Assembly: GCA_029448655.1 (NCBI GenBank)
Contig: JACCLO010000005.1
Coordinates: 2,976,001-3,040,000 of the forward strand
Length of the DNA stretch: 64,000 bases
Direction of reading: 5' to 3'
Source: Wolfiporia cocos
Lineage: Eukaryota > Basidiomycota > Agaricomycetes > Polyporales > Phaeolaceae
Shown: positions 33,380 to 46,272 of the stretch, piece by piece
How the letters are laid out: every line of letters begins with the position of its first letter
Numbering within the stretch: position 1 is the stretch's first letter
Position numbers and translations under genes: made by a program
The notes under the pieces: model-generated
Seen by the model: only the letters and a program-made list of their open reading frames with translations
Told to the model about the DNA's origin: nothing
Database searches by the model: none

Positions 33380-34500
33380 CAGAGGACTTGTAGGTTTTTA
33401 AACTCACGATGTTTGTCGTTGTGGATTTATGTGGACGGTGAGCAAATTACCCTGTTATTGATCAAACTTTCCGCTGCTGTGGGCTCTTGCATGCGGGCAC
33501 CTCACGTCAGACATTCTAGTTTTCCTGTCTGCTTCCCGCCCGTGCCAGCGACGGGGACCCTAGATGATGAGATCGAACAATGGGTCTCCGGATATGAGCA
33601 ATCCATAGACCCGCCTATCGAATGTTCGACACTTTGTGCCTCCGTATGCTCAAATGACCCTTTTCCCTAAACTTGTTCCCCCGCATTGCAGCTCGCAGAA
33701 ACATTCCCGGCCTCGTTCTGATGGGCGATGCGGTGACCCACCTCATCAGACATGCGCTTTCATGTCGTCTCCTCAGTGGTGGGTCGAACATCCCAATCCA
33801 GAGAGATCAGGGTACAGACACCTGACAGGGACTCTTCTGCTCGGACGGCCCGGCTCCTCACATTAGAGGATCCGCTGGGACGTAGGCCACAGAATTGACC
33901 CCTATATGTTGCGCACTTCGCCCGAGATCAAGTTCCACATACCTCAAGTTCATCGGTGCATCACCGCTGGTAGATGTGGGCTCTAACTTTGCTCCGCCTG
34001 ACCTCAAAGTTCAGCCTTGAACTCAACGAAGTGACGCTTCTCAGCCTCATCAAGGGTGGTGCGCTGCCTGTTATTTTTTCCACCGGCAGATTCGATTAGT
34101 CCTTGAGGTCTGTATGATAAAATGAGGGCGATATTATCCTGCTGTCAGGCCATGTACCTGGGATCAAGTATTGTTTATGACCCGTCAAATTGCCGCAGCA
34201 GAAGCTCGGAAGGCGCTTGCGCTACGGCATTATTTCTGCTACCTTCATGATCTGCAGTAAAGAAGCATCACTGGTGACATCAGCCAACGGTGCGTAGCCA
34301 TATCTGACGACGTCCTTGACCAGATCGTTCCCTTCATGGCAGTCATCATTGTCAGCTGTACCACTCGGACCCTCGTGCATTGAAAGTCAGGGTCAGACAG
34401 AATAGTGTTTTTGCAATTCTGGAAACATCCGCTGAGACCAATCGGAGAAGGAATTCTGAGTGGAACGGCGCCACACTTAGCGCGGAAAATTGTTGAACCA

Positions 34501-34507
34501 ATATAAA
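34501..34507 (+). promoter_or_regulatory. TATA box of the epimerase-GT2 gene
   Basis: ATATAAA (followed by GGG), about 50 bases before the ATG at 34555. Confidence 0.6.
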
Positions 34508-34554
34508 GGGACGGTCATGGCCATTTCCTACAGCCCGCTCGTACGACCATCGTG

Positions 34555-37500
34555 ATGCTCACTAGCAATGATATTCTCCTCGTTACAGGCGGCTACGGGT
34601 TCATTGTAAGGCACTCATCTTGATATTTTTGGTTCAGACATTGACTGAGTTGCTTAGGGCGGACACGTTGCCCATGCTCTGCATGATCGCGGACACCGCG
34701 TCCGCATCACCGACATCCGCGCACGTACTTACATGGAGCTTCCGTCCGCTATCGAGGTCATGATTGGTAACCTCTGCGATGCCGCATTTTGTGCACGTGC
34801 CGTCCATGGCGCGACGGCTGTTCTCCACTTTGCCGCCACCATGGGTGGCATGGGCGTTATACACGGCGACAACGACTTCATCATCTATCAGGAAAATCAC
34901 AATATGACGCTCAATCTCCTCAGCGCTTCGATTACTGCGAATGTCCAGCGGTTTCTGTTTGCCTCTTCGGCATGCGTATACCCAGACTCACTTCAGCATT
35001 CAGGCGATGAGGACGTCTCTTTGAAGGAGCAGCACGTATGGGCCGAGCTCCCTCCTCGACCACAAGGCCTGTATGGTTTAGAGAAGTTGATGACGGAGCA
35101 AATCCTTAATCAATTCTCCGGCCGAAAGCTCGAGATTCGCATCGCACGCTTCCACAACATATATGGCCCGGGTGGGAGCTGGCGTGACGGATACGAGAAG
35201 GCACCAGCGGCGCTCTTGCGAAAAGCTTGTGCTGCGAAAATCCTGCAGTCCTCACCGCTGAATATCGAGATCTGGGGAGATGGCACACAACGCCGGAGCT
35301 TCTGCTACATCACCGATGCAGTCGAGGGCATCCTCCGCCTTCTCGAATCCGATTGTTGTGAGCCGGTTAATATCGGCTCTGACCACGCAGTCTGCATCAG
35401 ACAACTCGCAGATTTAGCGGTACAAAGTGTTGGGCTCGATCCGGCGGGTGTTCGCTACCAGTATGTCCGTGATCGACCCCTTGGGGTGGGGTCGCGCAAC
35501 TCGAATAACGAGTTTGTGGCGAGGCAGCTGCAATGGTCTCCACTAGTGACCCTTGCAGATGGTATGCATCGTACCGGACAGTGGATCGCCACAGAGATGG
35601 TGAAGGCCACCTCTGGGCTTCGTGACGCCGAGAGGCAGGCCGCGCTAGAGAAAATGCTGGAAAGTCAGCTGGTCAAGTTGAAGTCGGCAGGGCGCACCTT
35701 TGCCATACTGCTTCCCATCACGTCTCGCGGCTCTTCCTCTCCCCACATTTGCTTGCAACATCTCCAGAATTTCGCAACTTCCCTCGCACTGACAACCTCT
35801 GACGATTGCGGGCGACTCGGAGAGCGCTACCGCATCAGCATTTACTTGGCTATCGACCACGATGACGAATTTCTACACAAGTCCGGAGTATACAACAAGC
35901 CCGAGGACATTCTCCGGTCTCACGGTTTTTCGACTATCTCCACTATTTCTTCCAATCGTCCACGCGGCAATGTTTGTGCGCTGTGGCGCGATTGCGCCCG
36001 CCGCGCATGGGAAGACGGCTGCGACTATTTCGTTCTCATGGGTGACGACGTCACCTTACATGATGCAAACTGGATGTCCACGTTCTCCAAGGTATTCACA
36101 GATGTTGCTACAGACGAAGGTGTGCCTTTCGGGTTTGGATGCGTCGCATTCACCGACACCTCCTTTCCCGGAATGCCCACCTTCCCCATACTACACCGAA
36201 CGCACTTCGATATCTTCGGCGGCGAGGTGATTCCCGATTGCTTCATCAACCAAGATGGAGATCCCTTCCTCTTCCAGCTGTATCGCCGCTTTGGCTGTTC
36301 ACATATGATTACCCCGCGCATCAGCAACACGGTCGGAGGCAGTGAAGGTGCTCGATATGAGAAGATACCCGTGTCTGGGTGGACGTTCCGTCCACTAGAC
36401 ACCGCTACTTCCCATATCGAGAGCTGGCTTCGCTTGCACTGCCCGGGAGCGAAACGCAAACTGACCGTTGACGTAATCATCCCATGCTATCGTGTAAACC
36501 TATTTTATATTGATGCTTTCCTCGCGCTGAAGCCATCTACAACTTGCACCACCATGTTCATTGTCATCGTTGATGATCCCGCCTCTCCAAGTATTTCCGA
36601 GCTTCTTCGCAAATATGCTCATCGCCCCGATGTTCGCATTCGCATTAACAGGCAAAATTCTGGTGCCTCTGCATCGCGCAACCGTGGACTGAAGGAGTCC
36701 TCTGCTGAATGGGTGATATTCCTGGATGACGATGTCACCCCTCGTGAAGACGTTCTCGTTCAGACAGAGATGGCCATTCGCTCGCAGCCGGATGCTGCTG
36801 GATTTGTCGGGAATACGCTGTTCCCCGTTGCCGATACAGTTGCCACAGCTGCCATCCATCTCGCGGGGGTAACTTATTTCTGGGATATCGCAGGCAAGCG
36901 AGCAAGCGACACGGACTTGCCGTGGGGGGTCACTGCCAGTCTAATTGCCCGTCGAAACGTCGAGGACGGAGTGGAATATGACCGCAATTTCCCCAAGACT
37001 GGTGGTGGCGAAGATATCGATTATTGCCGTAAGAAGAGGGATTTCTCTCTTGCTCACGGTGGCAAAGGATTCTGTGCCGCTCCTAACATCGTGGTCACCC
37101 ATCCATGGTGGAACCACAAGCGAAGATACTATTGGAGATTCTACATGTGGAGCAAAGGGGATGGCGCACTAATTAGGTTATACCCTCAATACACCTACCG
37201 ACAATCTGCGCCGAATGGCGCAGAGCTGCTTGTCGTGTGTGCTCTGGTCACCACAGCAAGCTGTTTGTGTTCACTTGCTCGATGTTCTATCCCGGAGCTC
37301 CTCTTCTCGATCGCGCTCGGATGGCGCGTAGTACTGGCGGTGTTCATTGCGAACATGCTGCATGACCTCTATAGGCATTTATGGAGGGATGCTTCCAGGC
37401 TGCGGGAGATAAATATGTCAGTCACCGGAGTTGCTCTCGTTGCGGCAGTCATGGAAAGCACCCTCATTCGCTTGTTCAGCGAATATGGCCGGCTCGTCGG

Positions 37501-37672
37501 TATGGTGGAACGGAGGGAGTTCCGCCTCATTGGGACGAGCTTTGACTGGTTCACCGGTCGCGCTGGCGATGGGCCTAAGAAAGACGAGAATCGGAACCGA
37601 TTGCAGAGGATTGAGATATGGCTGGTTCTTGTGGCCGTTGCATTCTTCACACTGCGTAGCCAGGACGATTAG
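34555..37672 (+). CDS. GDP-mannose 3,5-epimerase-like / double glycosyltransferase fusion, membrane-anchored
   Basis: Two exons (34555-34605 and 34658-37672) give 1021 residues. Residues 1-about 335 are an extended SDR closest to GDP-mannose 3,5-epimerase: NAD motif TGGYGFIGGH, FAATMGGMG, FASSACVYP (Cys123), LYGLEK (Tyr156, Lys160), RFHNIYGPGG, YEKAPAA (Lys198), WGDGTQRRSF and EPVNIGSD. In the plant enzyme the equivalent Cys and Lys are the acid/base pair. Residues 360-about 610 look like a GT-A transferase with LMGDDVTLHDANW. Residues 615-about 850 are GT2: VDVIIPCYRVN, NSGASASRNRGLK, IFLDDDVTP (DDD 707-709) and GGGEDIDYCRKK. The C-terminus has about four hydrophobic segments, probably anchoring it in an internal or plasma membrane. 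Role inferred: make a rare nucleotide sugar and polymerise or transfer it. Substrates are not proven. Confidence 0.88.
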
Positions 37673-38074
37673 AGAATCCGGGTGTCTTAAAAGTACTCGT
37701 GTTGCGGACTCCTCGCTCATCTTGCTTGTTCACTCTAAATCTGTGAAAGCGTGTATTCGGTCTGCGATGTACATATTCGCCCTATGGGGCAGCGTCGAGT
37801 CTGCCGTAGCATTTTGATAAGCGTGCAGCGCGCCTCGTTATTGCATGACTGTACTCGCTGTGGCCCACAGTTGCAGCCGAGTCCGATTGCCGATTGCAGT
37901 CGATCTGACTCAGCGTGGTAAATTCCCACGCAAACAAGCACAAGCAGTGTAACGCGTGACACGCGTATCAGACGCGGTTATATTTAAGGTTCGCGCGCGT
38001 CGCGCGCCCTTGTTGTTCGTCCTCGTCGACGACCTCACCTCCTATCTCATCGCTGTATCTATCTAGTTCCCACT
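37673..38074 (+). other. upstream region of RAD16
   Basis: Holds two MluI-box motifs, a TATATTTAA stretch at about 37979-37987 and a GCGCGCGTCGCGCGC palindrome close to the start. Confidence 0.5.
37952..37966 (+). promoter_or_regulatory. paired MluI cell-cycle boxes (ACGCGT)
   Basis: ACGCGT occurs at 37952-37957 and again at 37961-37966, about 110-120 bases before the RAD16 start. In yeasts, MBF (Mbp1/Res with Swi6) binds this hexamer in promoters of S-phase and DNA-repair genes. Confidence 0.6.
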
Positions 38075-41000
38075 ATGGCACGTACTAGACGGAATACACG
38101 TAGTGAGATGTCTGCATCAGCTTCTTCCGCTTCAACCGCCGTGTCGACTCCATCCACTACGAGACCCTCGAAGCAGTCAACTCCTGCCACTTCGGTCGAC
38201 GGTGATATTGAACCGATCACATCAGGCGTGCAGACAAGAAGATCTACCCGCTCAAGCACCGCAGCCAAGGCAGCCAAGCGCGCAAGGGAGAGCGACGACG
38301 ACGGAGAGGTTGTAGCGTCCATTGGTCAGAAGACAAGTAAAAGAAGGGCTATTGCCCGTCAAGCATTCGTAGACATCGCTGTGGCGAAGGTGCTTCGGCA
38401 GCGTAATTGAATAGCGAATAAGAAGCTGAGTTTCGTTGCGTCTACAGAAGCAAGTAAGGAGGACTGCTGTCTCCAAACCCAAGGCGACAACACCAGTCGA
38501 GTCCGAGCATGAAGACGAAGCAAGCGAGCAAGACGTCCGGTCATACAACGATTCGGACGATAGTGGCTCTGAGTATCAAGACTCCGATGATGATGTGTCT
38601 TCCAAACGCAATGAGGGCGACGAAGATGTTGATTATGATGCCCTAGCTGAAGCTGGCGTGGACGACGAGGATGTTATGGTAGATATGGCCATCAAGGAGT
38701 CATTACGCACGGATCGCGCGCACCAGAACGTTGTAGCGGGGACTTCTAGCGCGGGTGCTGGTCCCTCCGGACCTTGCCAGCCAAGAAATTCTGCGGCTGC
38801 TCTGCGTGCGGCGGCGGCAGAGCGCCGTCTCGCCGAATTGCCATCTGACGATGACGACGCCGTCCCACTCGCATCGGGCAAGACCAAAGGACAGTCGCTT
38901 CCAAAGAAGCATGCCGCTCCTCCGAATGGCGGCTACATGTCGATATTCGAGCTGAAGAAGGCTAGGAGAGAAAAACGCCGGATCGCTAAGTCAGACCCGA
39001 TCCACCAGGAAGAAAAGCGATTGCGACAGTTATTAGGACGCAAGCTGACGAACGTAAGATTTTGTCGCCGTCCTCAACGTCGATGCTCACGCGAGCTGTT
39101 TGTCAGGCCGAGAAGACTTCATTACGCCTGAACAGATACCATCCTGAGCTGCAGGATGCATGGGGTGACTTAGAACGCGGTATTGCCGTGGTCGTTCCCC
39201 AGAAGGCTGAACAGCCTGAGGGTTTGAAGGTCACACTGCTTCCGTTCCAACAGGAAAGTCTGTATTGGATGAGAAATCAAGAAAAGGGTGTCTGGAAAGG
39301 GGGTATGCTGGCAGTAAGTCTTTTCTCTGCATTGCTGGGACACTAGTTTGATATTTCAATGCTTAAGGATGAGATGGGGTGAGTCGTGGCCGAGCGCCTC
39401 GAACTGGTTGAACTAACGAGATGACTAGAATGGGCAAGACGATCCAGATGATCGCGTTGTTTATATCCGACGCAGGAGCAAAGCCAAACCTCGTTATTGC
39501 GTAGGTCTAGTTGCTATATTTGCGCTTTCGCCAGGCTTACGTGTTCTAAGACCCACTGTTGCTATCATGCAATGGCGAAATGAGATTGGAGCGCATACTA
39601 ATGGCTTTAAGGTGTTGGTTTGGCACGGGTCATCTCGAGAATCGGATGCGAAAGAACTCAGGAAATACGACGTGGTGAGTGATGTGGTGGATTAACGAGT
39701 TCCTCACCCTCTTACATCAGTTTTTTATTAGGTCCTTACGACCTACGCCGTCCTTGAGAGTTCGTTCCGCAAACAGGAGAGTGGCTTCAAGCGGAAAGGA
39801 AATATCATTAAGGAGAAATCGCCGATCCATGCTATTCACTGGCACAGAATCATTGTATGTTGCATCAAAATACTTGCAGGCCATCAGTTGAACGGTACAT
39901 TCTAGCTTGACGAAGCGCACAACATCAAAGAAAGGTCTACAAACACTGCGAAGGCCACGTTCGAATTACAGGGCACTTATCGCTGGTGTCTCTCGGGAAC
40001 GCCTTTGCAAAACCGAGTCGGAGAGTTGTATAGTCTCGTTCGTTTTCTTGGCGGCGATCCATTCTCATATTATTTCTGTGAGTTCATCTTCCTGGACGCA
40101 AGCGGGGAAAGACGTTCTCATGCTGCCGATGTGCTCAGGCAAACAATGTAACTGCAAGTCGCTGCACTGGAAGTTCACCGATAAGAAGAGCTGTGACGGT
40201 GCGTTGATTTCTGTATAATCCGATGCGCGAAGTTGCATTGACGTGCATTCCAGACTGCGGCCACAGTCCTATGTACCATGTACGTCTCCATTGGTCACAT
40301 TAGCATATTGATAATCATGACAACGATGCATGCAGACCTGCCTATGGAACAACGAGATCTTGACCCCCATTCAGAAGCACGGCATGTATGGTCCTGGTGA
40401 GGTTGCCTTCAAAAAGCTCAAGATTCTGCTGGACAGGATGATGTTACGCCGAACCAAGGTCTGTTGGCAGCGTGCGCTGGTGCTCAGCATGTTGATCTGA
40501 CGTCTAGTGTCATCACATATCACGTTACAGATTCAGAGGGCCGACGACTTGGGATTGCCACCACGGACTGTCGTTGTGAGGAGAGATCACTTCAGTCCAG
40601 AGGAGAAGGAGCTGTATGCCTCTCTGTACACGGACGCCAAGAGACAATTTACCACCTACGTTGATTCCGGCACAGTCTTGAATAGTATGTCGTCCTTCCC
40701 TAATTCTTTGGCACTACTCAATGCGCTGCCACCTACCAGATTATTCAAACATCTTCAGTTTGTAAGTACCCCCTCCGAAACGTTGCCAGCATGAGTATAA
40801 CATTTGCAATGATCCAGGCTCACCCGCATGCGACAAATGGCATGTCACCCGGACCTCGTTCTCCGCAGCAAGAGCAACGCCGGTACTTTCGTCCAAGAAC
40901 TCGAAGAAGCTACCGTGTGTCGACTTTGTAACGAAATCGTCGAGGATGCGATTCAGGCCAAATGCAGACACATCTTCGATCGCGAATGTATCAAACAGTA

Positions 41001-42170
41001 CTTAAACACAGCCATCGAGGTCACTGTAAGTGTTGCTATTGTTCTTCTGGTACAGACTTCTCACTTGGGGTTCAATCATGTAGCCGGCATGCCCTGTATG
41101 CCATGTTCCTCTCACAATTGACTTGGAGGCACCCGCCCTTGAGCTGGAAGAGAATGCCGTGCCCCGCCAAGGAATCCTTGGTCGCCTCGATCTTGACAAG
41201 TGGCGTTCATCGTCGAAGATCGAGGCACTCGTCGAGGAGCTCAGCAATCTGCGCAAGCAAGACGCCACAACAAAGAGCATCGTGTTCAGCCAGTTCGTCA
41301 ACTTCCTTGACTTAATTGCGTACAGATTGCAGAAAGCTGGATTCACTGTAAGTTCCACGATATTGAGGTCCTGTCTATTTGGGCTAACCACCCGTGCCCA
41401 GATATGCCGGCTCGAAGGCACAATGAGTCCCCAGGCTCGTGATGCGACGATCCAGTATTTCAGTATGTGCACTGATTCTTCGCACTGATATGTCAATAAC
41501 CGGTGTTGCAGTGAACAACGTCCATGTCACCGTGTTCCTGGTCAGCTTGAAAGCTGGTGGTGTTGCGCTGAATTTGACGGAAGCGTCCCGCGTATTTCTA
41601 ATGGACAGCTGGTGGAACCCCGCAGTAAGACTCGAATTCTCTTAATTACTGAGCGCACCGTCGAAACTCACATTGCTCTCGCGTAGGTCGAATACCGTGC
41701 GTCGATCACTATAGACAAGATTTTCATGTTTGCTGACTCTACTCGCAGAGGCAATGGATAGAATTCATCGTTTGGGCCAGCATCGGCCTGTCCAGGTTGT
41801 CAAGCTGGTGATTGAGGATAGTATCGAGACCCGTATAGTCCAGGTGAGATACTTCATGTGGTATCAATGACACAGGTTCTCAACCTTAAACTCAGCTGCA
41901 GGAGAAGAAGGCAGCTATGGTAGACGCGACATTGTCGGCGGATGACTCTGTGAGCAATTTCTCGCTTAATTTAAGCGCATTTCGAAGCTTATCCTCTGGT
42001 TCAGGCAATGGGTCGTTTGACACCCGAAGACGTAAGTTATGCTCAAATGGCACATCTGTTCGATGCTGATCTGCTCCTGTTGCGATATAGCTTGGCTTCC
42101 TATTCAGAGTAAGCACTATGTTCATGTCGATTGTCGGGCCACGTCTCATATCGGGTTTTTTCAGCTTTGA
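38075..42170 (+). CDS. rad16: RAD16-type SNF2 helicase with RING finger
   Basis: DNA-dependent ATPase and ubiquitin-ligase subunit of the Rad7-Rad16 complex in global-genome nucleotide-excision repair. An acidic/Ser N-terminal region (38075-39060) precedes the helicase: [15 protein letters not shown], motif [28 protein letters not shown], motif [12 protein letters not shown], and [21 protein letters not shown] Cys cluster follows ([26 protein letters not shown]) with [12 protein letters not shown], typical of Rad16 rather than Rad5. A RING finger ([17 protein letters not shown] at 40910-41100) precedes the C-terminal lobe: [44 protein letters not shown]. The end reads LTPEDLGFLFRL. Motif I is assembled from an 11-nt exon (39368-39378) and the next exon at 39429. 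More than a dozen introns are present. Confidence 0.93.
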
Positions 42171-42859
42171 AAATGCAGCGAACTCTAGAAGCTCCTTATG
42201 CTGACAAGCGCATGACAGTGTTATTTGCTCACAGTACTTGAAGCTGTCGTCGTATCTTGCTTGCATATACACTGGTGTTGTTGTATTGCAGAGTTAACTG
42301 TGGCTGTAGATTTACTTGTACTGACGACTTCGTCACTAAATGAGCCTACGGACGTATCTAGGGTCAGACAATCGTCTAGAATATACCGGGCAGCAATCTG
42401 TAGCACGTTGGTTCCGCCCAATTGTACCACTTTTCGCCAAATACCTTTGAGGACCTGACCGACCTGATCCCGACCTAGTCCTGGCGATGATTGCCATGAT
42501 CGTCAAAACCGCAAATCCCTGCTCAACATGAGCTAGGCTCCAGTTCCATGAGGCACTTGAGTTGGAGCCTAGCGCTTGCATCTCAAAGCCCCGAAGCACG
42601 TATGCTTTATGCATCATGATTCGACAATGATTTAACCGTAGATCTGCGATAGCCTCTTTGCATGCAAACGGTTCGACGTATACATGGAGTCTCAAACAAT
42701 TGCCTAATCCGGTCGCATTCCAGTGCCTTGTGATCGGTATAGTATCACATGTCTGATGCGATTTCTCACCATATGGCCGGAGTCGTGCCCATTGCAGATC
42801 GCTAAACGTTATATACATCCGTGGCATCTTCAGCAAGGCTGTCTGGGGTGATTGTTGGT
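42171..42859. other. intergenic region
   Basis: Open frames here (for example 42336-42836, minus) have no recognisable domain. I see only the promoter region of the next gene. Confidence 0.4.
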
Positions 42860-45044
42860 ATGGCCAACAGGGAATTCAAGAGTTACACAGCGGAGGAGGT
42901 TGCGAAGGTCAGTAATAGTATGCACTGGATCAGAAGCCACAAATGCAGAACAATCATTTCTCTTTCGATGTTTACACCGTGAAATCTCCAGCACAACAGA
43001 GAAGGCGATGTTGTAAGTCACAATGCGCTATTTCATTTACGCTCATTATAACTATAGCCTAGTGGGTCATCATCGACTCCAAGGTTTATGACATTTCGCG
43101 CTTTGCGGACCTGCACCCCGGAGGCACTGGTGTCCTCTTGACCGAATCGATAGGTGAGGTTGTCGAATCGTTACCACATTCAAATTATGTACTAACCATA
43201 CTGCGGTAGCCGGTCGGGACGCGACACAAGCCTTCTACGGACTACATAGGCAAGAAGTCCTTTTGAGGCCCCAGTATGCACGTCTGCAGATTGGCACTAT
43301 CACGGATGAGGAGCCGACCATCAGGTTTTTGGCTGTAGAGGAGCCTTCCCGTGTCCCATATGCAGAGCCTTCGTGGTTAGCCGCAGGGTATTACAGTCCT
43401 TACTACACCGACAGCCACAAGAAATTCCAACGTGCTATGCGAAAGTTCGCTATGGAAGTTGTCTATCCTGATGCAATGAAGTGCGAAGAGAACGGCAAGC
43501 GCATCTCGCAGGAGGTCGTAGACAAGCTATGGTATGGCTACGAGGCATTGTGTTACTCTGTTGTCAATCTGACTGCATCAAGCGAGATGAACATCCCTGC
43601 CATGCGTCTTGGCCCGGGAAAGCACCTCAGGGGGCGTACACTGCTTGGCGGCGTTATTACACCGGAAGAGTTTGACCACTTCCATGAGGTACGATATGTC
43701 AGGCTACCTATCCGACCGCAGATTAATGAAGGAGGTCGCAGCTCATCGTGAACTTTGAACTCTCCCGCTTTGGCACACGGGGATATGTTGATGCTCTCTT
43801 AGCGGGAGAAGTCATTGGTCTGCCTCCTGTTCTGAATTACGGCTCTCCCGAGCTACGAGCCAAAGTGGTACCCGAGGTTCTCGGTGGCAAGAAATTCATC
43901 TGCTTGGCTATCAGCGAAGCATTTGCGGGGAGCGACGTTGCGGGGCTGCAAACGGTAGCTGTGAGAGAGGGCGATGAATGGGTTATCACGGGTACCAAGA
44001 AGTCCGCCCTTTCATATATTTGGCAATCCCATTCCGATGAGCCACTGAACATGATCATCCAGGTGGATTACCAATGGTGTCTTCGCCGACTACTTCACTG
44101 TTGGCTGCAGGAGCAAGGTATTTACGATCTCAATGTCCACTACTCCGCTCAAATGATGCCGGGAAGGACGGCTATGTGGTCATCTTGGTTCCGCGATCGG
44201 ATAATGTCTCGACGAAGGCGATTAAGACTGCATACTCTTCAACGGCCGGCACTGCATATGTCACATTCGAGAAGGCTCGCGTACCTGTTACGAACACGTT
44301 AGGCAAGGTCGGGCAGGGTCTTCAGGTCATACTTAGCAATTTCAATCACGAGCGATGGATGATCGTATGCACGAGTCTTAGCGCTCAGAGAATGGTGGTG
44401 GAAGAATGCTTGAAGTGAGTCCTTAGTCTATGTTGATCGCTACTGTGATCGATCGTATTATGATAGATGGGTCAATCAGCGTATTGTATTTGGCAAACCG
44501 CTCAGTTCGCAGCCTGTGGTGCGAGCCAAGCTAGCTAATATGATTGCACGTGTGGAGGCAGGGCAGAACTGGCTTGAGTCCATAACTCATCAGATGAATA
44601 ATGTAACGGGGTTCATCATCGGCGCCTGTCGCTTTGCTAATGTTTCATAGATGACATACGAGGAGCAGTCAGATAAACTTGCAGGACAGATTGGACTGTT
44701 GAAGCAGTATGTCGCAATTCTCATATTTGCATTCTTGATGCCATCCTGATTAATGACGCCCTCAGATTCATCACCCGTACAGGTCGGGAGACCGCTGAAG
44801 ACGCAACACAGATCTTCGGCGGTCGGTCCATCACTGCAAGCGGCATGGGCAAGTTGGTTGAGAACGTGAGTGCCCGCAGAATGCCATCCGTTGCTGGCAT
44901 CGATGTTTAGACATTGCTCACGCATACTGCTAGTATCACCGTACATCGCCGTACGATGCTATCCTTGGCGGTCAAGAAGATGTCCTGGGAGATCTGGGCG
45001 TGAGACAGGCCATAAAGAAGATGCCCAGGAATGTGAAGCTGTAA
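42860..45044 (+). CDS. acyl-CoA dehydrogenase with N-terminal cytochrome b5 domain
   Basis: Flavoprotein that introduces a 2,3-double bond into an acyl-CoA, fused to a heme domain. Start [18 protein letters not shown]; cytochrome b5 follows with both heme ligands, LHPGG and GLHRQEVL. The dehydrogenase part begins near [17 protein letters not shown] and includes [51 protein letters not shown] (across an intron at about 44005), [29 protein letters not shown] [20 protein letters not shown] and [17 protein letters not shown]. It ends RNVKL. VKL resembles but does not match the peroxisomal SKL signal. The fusion is widespread in filamentous fungi and its natural substrate is not settled. Internal borders around 44000-44100 and 44420-44800 are approximate. 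Confidence 0.88.
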
Positions 45045-45456
45045 CATTGTCAGCGCGCGAGTTATGTAATTGTTCCAAATCGTATTAATCCAGTATCGAT
45101 TTATCGTAGTATACCTCTATGGATTTGTGTACTTTCAATATGAGCATTCTACTATCAATAGTCTTTGATCCCGGAAAATGAGTTTTCAACTCCGGGATTT
45201 AGTCCGTACGTACTACAACGGTTTACATGCACGAATGAACCGGCGCCTAACTGGCGTCGAAATGTGAGATCGAGATCTATCTACTATCGTACATCGCGGG
45301 GGTCCGCAGTACGGATGTCCATCTTTGTGCGCTGAAGTATAGGAGGGTGCACTGAATTTCAAGTGTTCGTTTTCACATATGATGGGCGGGGAAACGTTGA
45401 CAATGAGGATAGCAGGGATTTGTCACCGCCCACAGCTCGTTGTTCCGGCGGTGGAC

Positions 45457-46272
<816 letters not shown>

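Larger units (their letters stand above)
33293..34554. other. divergent promoter region of the glycan gene pair
   Basis: No gene recognised. TATA boxes point both ways near its ends (33373-33379 minus, 34501-34507 plus). Confidence 0.5.

Noticed and set aside
45042..45044. Peroxisomal PTS1 signal on the acyl-CoA dehydrogenase
   Set aside because: The end is VKL, outside the usual S/A/C-K/R/H-L/M pattern; noted as a question only.
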